Source of the DNA: Phoronis australis
Taxonomy: Eukaryota > Phoronida > Phoronidae
Assembly (NCBI GenBank): GCA_002633005.1
Contig: NMRA01000455.1
Span: 210,122 to 274,121 of the forward strand
DNA: 64,000 bases
Direction of reading: 5' to 3'
Shown here piece by piece: positions 56,460 to 64,000 of the stretch. Both the position numbers and the translations under genes were made by a program. The notes below the pieces were generated by a model. That model saw only the letters and a program-made list of their open reading frames with translations, ran no database searches and was not told where the DNA came from. Position 1 is the first letter of the stretch, and each line of letters begins with the position of its first letter.

Positions 56460-56571
56460 CGGTCGGATCGTTAGGTTTCACAGGCTATCAGTTCAAAGCG
56501 GAACACACTGACCAAGAAATACTAGAGAGGCGCCGTGAACATGCACAGGCAACGGAACGTATGGGTAGTTC

Positions 56572-56826
56572 TTAGGTAAGCCGGAATTCGTCAGAGAAAT
56601 CACTGTCGACGAAATGCCGGCCACAGACACGGAGATGTTTCACGGCCTCATGCTTGCTTTTAACAGCGTACCTTTCATTCTTCACTACCGCGAACCACTT
56701 CCTAAGCATTTCGGGCTCTTGAGAAAGTCGAAAAAACGATATACCCGCTTTGTTCGCAGCTTCATAGTTCGGACAAGCGGGAACGAAGCACAGCAATATA
56801 GCGGCATTCACTCTGCAGACGAACCA
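56572..56826 (-). pseudogene. THAP zinc-finger reading frame of the Kolobok-like element
   Basis: The minus frame reads AILLCFVPACPNYEAA, AGISFFRLSQEPEMLRKWF and HLRVCGRHFVDSDF. This gives the C2CH zinc ligands of a THAP domain (CFVPAC and CGRH), the conserved Trp (RKW) and the spacing of that family. THAP domains bind DNA, here presumably the element's own ends. The frame has no ATG at its start. The canonical-looking start ATG CCG (MPLYCC) is one frame off and would need a 1-nt shift near residue 6. The frame stops at TAA (56572-56574) soon after the domain. Confidence 0.75.
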
Positions 56827-57238
56827 CTGACGTCACTGCGTCGTTTCTCACCTTCTTCACAGGTTAACGCGACTCCTCTCGGCAAGGTGAGGCTGACCGT
56901 ATAAGAGGCGATGTGGATATAGACCGATTAAAAGACTAATTAAATCGGGTGGCATTCTCCTTTAACACAAGCGTTTATGTCGGCTCCACGACTTTGCTTA
57001 AAATACAAAACGAGTAACTTTTAAAAATAAACAACCAGGCGATAACCGACTGAATACTCGATTCATAATTGACTGCGGCAGCGCAAGGCGATGGAGAAGC
57101 TTCTGTAAATTAACAACTAATAACGACGGAGTTTATTTAACAGCATACTTCTAATCACAAGCCTCAAACTCAAAGTTAAATACAATCAACAACATCCCGC
57201 GCCCAATTTCGCCACCAGACAAAAAACTGTGTGACAGA

Positions 57239-57335
57239 CACGCAAAATGTGTCACTTTCAAATGAAATGTGTCACATTCACGCAAAGTGCATGACTTTCA
57301 CGCACAGTGTGTGACCTTCAAGTAAAATGTGAGGA
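57239..57335. repeat. About 20-bp diverged tandem array (CGCAAAGTGNNTGACTTTCA)
   Basis: Four to five units of about 20 bp, each with a TGTGTCAC or TGTGTGAC core followed by TTCA. Confidence 0.65.
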
Positions 57336-58149
57336 CTGGCATCGCAGAATCATGAATAAATGTACAAGTTCATGAAGTCTACGAGCATTCGCTTCTTTTC
57401 AAATTCTGTAGCCGCGAGTACTGAATATCTTTCAGTGATTAACTTGAACTTGACCATCGGCGACATTACAATATCAAATGTGCACAGTTCAACAGAATTT
57501 TACGAATTTTTCTCACGCAACATTTTTTCAACATAAGTACTTGGATTTCTTTCCGCAGGTCTGCTGCATTTTTACATGACTTTGTACGTCGGTTTTGATT
57601 CAAACCAACTCCGGCGTCCTCGGCCATTTTTTACTGCAGAAAAAAAAAACATCCACTACCATTAAACTGGCAGGAAGTCAACGTCAGAAATCCTCGACCT
57701 ATTGCAAAATCACAAAAATCCAAATGATTTTGTTGTTTCGTAACTCTTGTCAAAGTTCAAAAAGTATATCCTACTCAATCCTGTCCTGAAGCTGGTCGTG
57801 TCCCGTTGCTGAGAGATCGGAATCGGGAAGAACTTAAAATCACTATGTTTGTTCACCAGGGGTACCCACGCGTACATGTACATTGAACGACCTTGTACAA
57901 TGTACAGTTGCCGCCAATAACAACTCGAGGAGTTTTTAATGGATATGCTACGATATCAACACTGACGTCATGCCATCAGGTAGCAAGTTCAACACTTTGA
58001 CTGGTGCTAATGCTTACTATTGATTTTAAACTTATTTAAAGTCCTGGTCTCACACGTTGTAAATGATGTTATAAGGATCCAAGAAGTACCGACCCCATAA
58101 TTAATACACGATCCGTACTAGAAAAAAGTTTAAATGAACGCGCACTCAC

Positions 58150-58176
58150 AATTCGCACCCGAAGAACCACCACCAT
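58150..58176 (-). CDS. Possible short first exon on the minus strand
   Basis: On the minus strand, TTCAAAATGGTGGTGG (YY1-like, also a fair start context) opens nine codons, MVVVLRVRI, ending at a strong donor GTGAGTGCGC. No downstream exon was found, so this is only a candidate. Confidence 0.2.
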
Positions 58177-59161
58177 TTTGAACTTGCCGCGAACCCGAAT
58201 TCATTCAGGAACCCAGGCTAAGAAAACGCCGTCAGTGTGAGTGCCTCTTACCAGCCTGCAAACGGGGATAAAATAATGGACAGCGCGCCTTAATTTTAAT
58301 AAAATCAAAATAAGGACAATTTTATCGAATTTGCTGAAGAAATGTGGCGCATAAAATTTGACAGAAATTGTTTTGCCGGCCACGGGACCGCAGGCTATTG
58401 GACCCGGTGCGGATCAAGACAAGACGCAGGCGAACGGTAAAGGCATGCGGTTGCAAGCTGTTTTGTCGAAGTAAAATGTTCAAATCATAAATGCCGTATA
58501 TATTCAAAGGTAGTTTCAGACACTTGCATGAAATTACGGGCTGTTTAATCCTGTGTCACACTGCCGCGGCATGCCTTAGCTAGCCTCAGCGCCAGCTCAC
58601 CAGTGAAGACTACCGTCAAAATACAGCTAGCTTGTTAGTAGACCCATACAGCTTTGGACCAAGGCTACCCTTAGACCTACCTGGTCGCTGGCCACAGCTC
58701 TCGCTCAAACGAGGTTTATTTAGAACTTGGGTTCTTCTGGCGAGCTGTGCAAAGTTGTTGGCTTTCATGAGCGCACCAAGCGTAAAAAATGGGGGGCTGG
58801 AATTTTTGGGAATGTCTATCTTTTACTATAAGATTCACTGGGTACGTTCAGAGTTATGAATTGCAGACGCTAAATTTTGGTACTTCCTATATTCTAGTGG
58901 AATATATCGTCTCGTTTTCTACTTTTTTCGGAGTTCGTGCTTCTCTGACTGAGGCAGACCTTTTTCATTTCTCCAACTAAAGAGGGGCTCGTTCGAGCAC
59001 ATAAGTATGACAAGTCCAATACATGATGTTATATTTTTTTATTCATTAACCCAAAATGAGGCAAACTTTTAACATAATAAGTAACTTAAAATGTACAATA
59101 CTTAACAACATCTAGCATTACAAGCACTATTCAACACATCCGCGCAGTCAGCCTTCAGTAT

Positions 59162-59395
59162 GGGTGCTCGAATTCCCGGCGATGTGGGCCTTTTGCTAAA
59201 AAAAAAAAAGAGTGGGAGGACTAAAAAAAAAAAACGGGAGCACCACTGTGAATTGCGCGTTTGCGCTTCTTTAGTGGACTTTTCTCCCATTTTCTCGGGC
59301 TTTTTGTCTCTCGGGGGTTGACCTTTTTGCCCACTTCGCCAAATGGGTGGCTCATTCGAGCCCCCCCAACCCCCTTGGGTGCGCGCATGCAACAG
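59162..59395 (-). repeat. Dispersed mobile-element fragment
   Basis: The minus-strand frame includes TQGGWGGSNEPP and PPRDKKPEKMGEKSTKE, a type of peptide I associate with repeats in invertebrate gene predictions. The nucleotide end CATGCGCGCACCC is shared with 9316-9440. A-runs at about 59199-59238 interrupt it. Confidence 0.4.
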
Positions 59396-60923
59396 CAAAA
59401 GTTTCGATGTTATGAAAGTGGACTTACATGTAACTATTACCATGGTGACCAAATAGGTTTTCCTTACACCAGAATTTGACAAGCATGATTAAAAAATATG
59501 AAGTAGCAAGGAACAAGAATTATAGGCTTGAAGCTTCACAATCCAACATAGCTTATTTCCCAAATTAAGATTATTCATTTTGTTGACTTGATAACCTGAA
59601 TTAAAAAGCAATAAGCTACAAAACATGACTTGAAAGAAATAGAGACTTAAAATTTAGAAAAATATGAATCATTTTGTGACACCAAATCAAGCCTTGAACA
59701 GCAGTTGACAGTCAAACAAAAAACCATTTCAAAATTATTTCAACTATTTTTTTAGCTTAGTATAAGAACACCTGAATGGGAAATTCACAGTAAAATATTT
59801 CGAATATATCTTATATTTTGCACAAAAAACATGAAAATTGAACAAAGTTCCTTTTTGTAGCAACGTTTGTCAAAATGTATCAACATTAAATCTTCACAAA
59901 TTACAAAGTAGCCGATTGAGCATGCCTTTCAGTTTAGCAAAACTCGCCATGTTGTCGGTGCTGCCAGAAATAAAATGAAGTCCAACGGGAATTTTGAGCA
60001 CATTTATCACTTAATAAGTAACAACTGCGAGGCTGAAATATGGTGAACACTATTGAGTCGTGCAGAATAGTAAGTAAAGATATGTCTAACTAAATTTCAC
60101 CGTAATTTGTAAGCGAAAATAATTACACAAATCGTAACTAATCCCGCTGTCCTCCAATATGGCCGACGCGATCCAAAGTTACCCAAATTTCGCCACAAAA
60201 CTTGCAAAAACTTTACACTGCTTGCCCCGATTTTGATACTTTTTCTATCTTTACTGAGTAGAATGCACTGACTTTCCGATGATAGCAAAGTACTTTTTCA
60301 AAAAGAGAAAAAAAAATCAAAACGAAAAAAATTGGTTCGACCCATATTGGTTCCTCTAGCTTCGACCGGCCTACCCGAGGAACTAAACACCAATGCTATT
60401 TTAACATAATAAGTACGCGTTAAATTCCAAAAAAATTCAACGACCACTAACTACAAACTATAAATACACTACATATGCAAACGAATCACGAGATATTACT
60501 AATAAAACAAAATAATGAAGACTTTTCGAGCAAGCGTGGTTGTGGGCTCTGTCGGAGACCCGACACTTCGCTACTTTAATCTTCTTTGAAATAAGTTCGA
60601 GATGGTTTAGCACGCTAAAACTACCGCCCCAGAGCTACCCCGAACGGGCAAGAACAATATTCCGAGCGTTATTGAGCTTGGCAACTTTAGGTCAACATTC
60701 TAGAGCAAGAACTCACTGTAGAGTACAGCAGTGAAACTGCTTTTGATGTGATATAGAGCTATGCTCAACAGTGAAATTAGTGATACGTAAGCGCAGCATT
60801 GTGGGAAAAAATTGGCACCACAGCTTTTGTCCCCTTCCTCTGTTACACACAAAATGGCTCTGTCGTATTTCGGGATACGCCCTTCAAATCACAGTTTTCT
60901 CTAACCGAAAATAATGCCTAGGC
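59396..60923. other. AT-rich intergenic sequence
   Basis: No exon or known element recognised. Short ATG-starting frames with AATATGGCCGAC (60158) and AAAATGGCTCTG (60851) contexts stop within 30 codons. Confidence 0.35.
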
Positions 60924-61226
60924 CTACTCATCGAAAACGCCACTCAAAGTCAAGTCATTTGAAAATTTGTAATAATCACTGATAAGTTGAGACGTGTACA
61001 CGGGCCCATGTCTCTCATCAAACACCTGATTACAGTTCTGAACCCATTTGTCAAGATGTATGAGGGAGTGTTTCACGGAACTCCAATACTGTGTGACTGA
61101 ATTTTTCGGAAGAACACTCGCAAACTCGTGACGTAATAGCAATGCCGAGGAATCACGCGACTGCGAGGTTCGATTGAATAAGGCTGAACGGTTGGGTATA
61201 AATGTTGCGGGACGTTGATCACTGAT
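60924..61226 (-). other. Uncharacterised 100-codon open stretch
   Basis: A minus-strand frame is open from just after a TGA (61227-61229) to a TAG at 60924-60926. It includes QYWSSVKHSLIHLDKWVQ and VYTSQLISDYYKF, looks protein-like in composition, but has no in-frame ATG and no family I recognise. It overlaps the promoter-like TATA on the other strand. Confidence 0.25.
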
Positions 61227-61321
61227 TCATCCCAAGTCAGATTTGTTCGTGTGCAGCAGTTACTTCATAATTCCAAGAATGACGTATCTGGTTAGAAATT
61301 TCAGTCTCAAGGCTCCGGTAG
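61197..61321 (+). promoter_or_regulatory. TATA-containing promoter with a short candidate first exon
   Basis: TATAAA at 61197-61202, then about 77 bases later ATG (61279-61281) opens MTYLVRNFSLKAPV and meets a consensus donor G|GTAAGT at 61321/61322. No second exon was recognised in the remaining 2.7 kb of the + strand. Confidence 0.3.
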
Positions 61322-61928
61322 GTAAGTGTACCGTTTCGCTTCGTCTTTTTACTTGTTTAGTAGAGAAAAATGTTTAAACTTTGTAAGTATTATTCATGTG
61401 AAATGGTGCATGAGAACAAGCGATACGACATAGACGCGCATCAACAAAATCATTTTTAAATTTTCCAATAAAACACTAATAACATGTGTTTCAAACTAAT
61501 AAAACAATATTGCATTAAAATCCCGAAAATCAGAGTTTCATTGAGTAGTGACAAACATTTCATATTGTTTTGAAAAAGTATAACCTTAACTACTACCACA
61601 ACAACATCGAAACAAAATCAACAACAACAATAGCGGTTCCTTCAACATCACCACTGTATAACCGAAAATAATGCGATAATGATAATGAAAATAACTATTT
61701 CAATAATATTGATCTTAGTGATGGTGAGGAGATAAATGGTAGCAGTGTTTCATGTGGCTTTTTAGGGTCAAATTTGAAATCCAGGAGGCAGTAATAGGAG
61801 CGTGGGTCAACAAAATGCCATGTGTGTATTGTAAACATTTCCTGATTGGAGACCTTTCATTGCGTTGTTTTATTTGTTGTGGGTTGTTGGACAATAAGAC
61901 GACATTCCGAAGCTAACGAAACAACATT
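61322..61928. other. Intergenic sequence
   Basis: AT-rich with CAACAACAA-type runs near 61598-61632. No gene seen. Confidence 0.4.
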
Positions 61929-62275
61929 AGAGAATGCCACCAAAAACAACGTATTTTGTATGAATTTAGATCGAGTTGTTCCACTTGATAACAGCATGTT
62001 CAGTTCTTTTACCTGACATCAGACGGTAGACGGAGACGCTGAAGTTAACCAATGACGTCACAGGTCCTAACAGTCTGCTCAGCAGTTCACGCTTACTGAC
62101 GTCAGATCGCTTGTGTTCATCGTTTTACACCAATGAATCGTCAAAATTCGACATAAAACTCTTACAAATGCACTTAGTTTTTAGACAAATAAGTCGTTTT
62201 ATTTCGCTGTTACGGATTTATAGAAATTTTGAACGTAGCGTACGATACAAAGTTTGCAGGGGTAGGCCAACTTAC
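61929..62275. mobile_element. Truncated relative of the Kolobok-like element
   Basis: It starts AGAGAATGCCACC and follows 55288-55650 closely (TTTAGATCGAGTTGTTC, TACCTGACATCAGACGG, CAATGACGTCA, TTTATTTCGCTGTTACGG). Similarity ends near 62275. The THAP half and right terminus are missing. Confidence 0.7.
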
Positions 62276-62339
62276 CGAGATCGGTCGCGGAACAATGTGT
62301 GCATTTGCGCAACCGGTTTCCTGTTTTTTTAGTCGTCCG

Positions 62340-62454
62340 CATCCTCAGGAATATTTTAGGCTGGGTGCGTCCATGCCATATGCCATCGTGTGCTTAGGGC
62401 AGTTCCCCAGACAAAATGTTGACCCTCTTATGATATCCTAGATCCGCCATTGAA
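62340..62454. repeat. Fragment ending TATCCTAGATCCGCCATTG
   Basis: It matches the right end at 890-912 (AGACAAAATG then TGATATCCTAGATCCGCC). The left end is not identified. Confidence 0.45.
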
Positions 62455-63138
62455 GAGCTAGAGATCTTGCGTGAGCAAGAGGAGCAGTCCTTTCGATCGC
62501 AACAATTAATACTTGTATGATTTACTGGTGAGACTGTGTGTCAACATAGATATTTATACACTCTCTGATGGCCTTTTAATGCTAACATAATTTATACCAA
62601 GCAATAGTTTAAAATACTCCAATCTTAAAAAGGAGTTCTATTTCATTGATTTTTTGTATATCCATAGATTGTGAACTGGAGTTTTCAATCCGCCATGATA
62701 CTAGAACTAATTGGCAACAGCTGCGTCAAACTAAGCTTTTCTTTTTGTGATTTTTTGATTGGCGAGATCGATTTAAACCGTCTTCGCTAGATGTCACTAT
62801 ACGCATACTAAAGACAAAGATGTTGTACTAGCTTTTGCTCAGACATGAACTTTATCTGCGAATATGCGGCTGGCTACGGACTGTTTAAAGTCACAGCACT
62901 TGCCGTGTGGACTGAAATCCGATCATGCTCAGAAAACGTTCACCTCCCAGGAGAAAGTTCGAGGCTTCGAAAATACCCAAGTGTTTCAAATGACTTGGAA
63001 ACTTAGTACTGATTATAGGGAACGGGTTCAAGATCTTAGTCTTAAAGCATATATAAAGACATTTGCAAAAACGCGAACTAATGATTGGAATCGTTGTACA
63101 AACAATGGTAGAAGATCTATTTCTCCGGTGACTGACAG
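62455..63138 (-). other. 3' UTR of the BBOX-like gene and flanking DNA (inferred)
   Basis: It lies directly after the stop codon of the minus-strand dioxygenase exon. Open frames on both strands at 62864-63157 are not supported as coding. Confidence 0.4.
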
Positions 63139-63311
63139 CTAACACCAATACATCCACTTATTTTCCAGCTTTGCCTTGGTGACTCGCATTGTAGATTTAA
63201 TCTCGTCCCAAGACCAATAACCACCCATCAGATGTCGCCCTTCCCCGCTCACGTCTGTTATTTGCTGTCTCCCGTGAAGAACACGGCAGTTGTTGAAAAT
63301 TGCCATGTCGC
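63139..63311 (-). CDS. Gamma-butyrobetaine dioxygenase-like, last exon (5'-partial)
   Basis: On the minus strand an acceptor TCTTTTCAG (63312-63320) is followed by a 173-nt exon (2 nt, 56 codons, TAG at 63139-63141). It reads GDMAIFNNCRVLHGRQQ, then GEGRHLMGGYWSWDEIKSTM and RVTKAKLENKW. This is the C-terminal end of the BBOX1/TMLHE family of Fe(II)/2-oxoglutarate dioxygenases, which act in carnitine synthesis. VLHGR holds the third iron ligand, matching His347 of human BBOX1. The Arg in GRHLMGGY matches the 2-oxoglutarate-binding Arg. RHL.G.Y.WDE fits BBOX1 better than TMLHE. Upstream exons lie beyond the right edge; none was found in 63312-64000. Confidence 0.82.
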
Positions 63312-64000
63312 CTGAAAAGAACCATGATTTCGTGAATACAAGAACAAAAACATTGAGATGCGCCTCACGATCTGAATGCTTTAGGGAGTGTTAATTAGCA
63401 CCATGTGTTATTGTACGCTTTGCTACGGACAAATTACGAAGAACGACCCCTCGCGCCTTTAGATTTACCGCGCTTTTGGTAATGAGATTTTATTTCTTTA
63501 AAAAACGTTTTAATGAGGTAACGAAGATGTCCTCGTAATTCCATCCCGTTGTTCGGATGCCTCGACTCCATCACTGCGACTAGACACCAGTACGTTAGTG
63601 AAATCGAAAATCTCCCAACCTTTTTATGTCATACAGGTGTTTTCAAATAACCATAAAGTATGAATCACCATCTGAATGCAAACCTACATCAAATAATGGC
63701 AGTTCCCATTGTAACAGAGCAAGTCTCCACTGAACCTCAAAATATGTATTTTCTCTCATCAGGCATTCGTTTCAGTTCAATTTGCACATGATAACATCAA
63801 CTTTCCATGAAAGCAAAAGAAGGAAACATCCTTCTCCTAAGCCTGTCGCTAGCGAAGTCCCCGACACATACAGTCGCGCCCACATGCCCACGTAACAAAG
63901 GCGAACTGAGACGCAACAAAGACATTAGCATAAGAATAACTGAACATTTGCAACTAAATAAGAATAACAATAAGCGTAAAGTTACGAACGTCCCGTCACA
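63312..64000 (-). other. Intron of the BBOX-like gene (partial), no exon seen
   Basis: Sequence upstream of the last exon on the minus strand. I searched for the preceding HxD-containing or linker exons and saw none before the window ends. Confidence 0.5.

Larger units (their letters stand above)
55288..56961 (-). mobile_element. Kolobok-like DNA transposon with TTAA target duplications
   Basis: The left end is AGGAGCATGTCACCC and the right end, read inward, is AGGAGAATGCCACCC: 15-bp inverted repeats with two mismatches. Both flanks are TTAA (55284-55287 and 56962-56965). TTAA target duplications with a THAP zinc finger in the coding strand are the signature of Kolobok elements (P elements also carry THAP but make 8-bp duplications; piggyBac uses TTAA but lacks THAP). 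At 1674 bp it is too short for a full Kolobok transposase, so it is probably an internally deleted or decayed copy. It contains a 46-bp direct repeat (55771-55816 and 55827-55872). A left-end fragment of a related copy lies at about 61929-62275. Confidence 0.75.
56966..59100. other. Intergenic sequence
   Basis: No convincing gene. It includes a short tandem array at 57239-57335 and a CpG-richer patch near 58140-58460 with a possible minus-strand start. Confidence 0.35.

Noticed and set aside
62864-63157. Overlapping frames of 92 (+) and 88 (-) codons
   Set aside because: They lie in the inferred 3' UTR of the BBOX-like gene. Neither has a domain, and the minus one begins inside the real exon in another frame.
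1-64000. CRISPR arrays, bacterial operons or prophage
   Set aside because: Gene structure is spliced and animal-like. The repeats are microsatellites, satellites and transposons without CRISPR spacing.

Overview
This window is eukaryotic nuclear DNA from an animal. It holds intron-rich genes with GT-AG splice sites, long AT-rich introns and many short DNA-transposon relics. The mix of Merlin-, Kolobok- and Tc1-type elements, abundant MITEs (short non-autonomous DNA transposons), microsatellites and orthologues of vertebrate genes suggests a marine invertebrate, perhaps a non-vertebrate deuterostome. I cannot name the species from sequence alone. Single Ns, one 13-N run and near-identical duplications meeting at Ns show that the assembly is imperfect.

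Layout. Positions 1-5031 are intergenic and repeat-rich: a tRNA-derived SINE-like piece, two MITEs of a family with 5-bp target duplications, a 168-bp palindrome and a Merlin-type transposase relic with an in-frame stop. At 5032-6733 (+) lie three exons of a CPFC glutaredoxin whose first exon(s) I could not find. At 10662-50403 (+) lies the dominant gene, a ceramide transfer protein orthologue (CERT, also called GPBP/COL4A3BP). I could place every coding exon: 14 in any one transcript, with lengths that sum to 1842 nt (613 residues plus stop). They encode a PH domain, a PKD-type serine motif, a coiled coil, an FFAT motif and a START domain. Its introns carry almost all the other repeats. From 52.8 to 62.7 kb the window is intergenic and holds a 1.67-kb Kolobok-like transposon with TTAA target duplications and a THAP zinc-finger reading frame, a truncated relative of it, and a few promoter-like spots. 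At 63139-63311 (-) is the last coding exon of a gamma-butyrobetaine dioxygenase-like gene that continues past the right edge.

Most notable result. The START domain of CERT contains two tandem 76-nt versions of one exon (44448-44523 and 44598-44673). They share splice phases, are 72% identical in protein, and are separated by a 74-nt intron. Using both would shift the frame, so they look like mutually exclusive exons that swap the segment carrying two ceramide-contacting residues. A full 19-position match to the CTCF consensus lies 26 nt past the second copy, and a roughly 147-bp tandem array in intron 5 carries a CTCF-core-like motif in each unit.

The genes do not form an operon. Glutaredoxin (redox), CERT (ER-to-Golgi ceramide transport) and the BBOX-like dioxygenase (carnitine synthesis) are separate transcription units.
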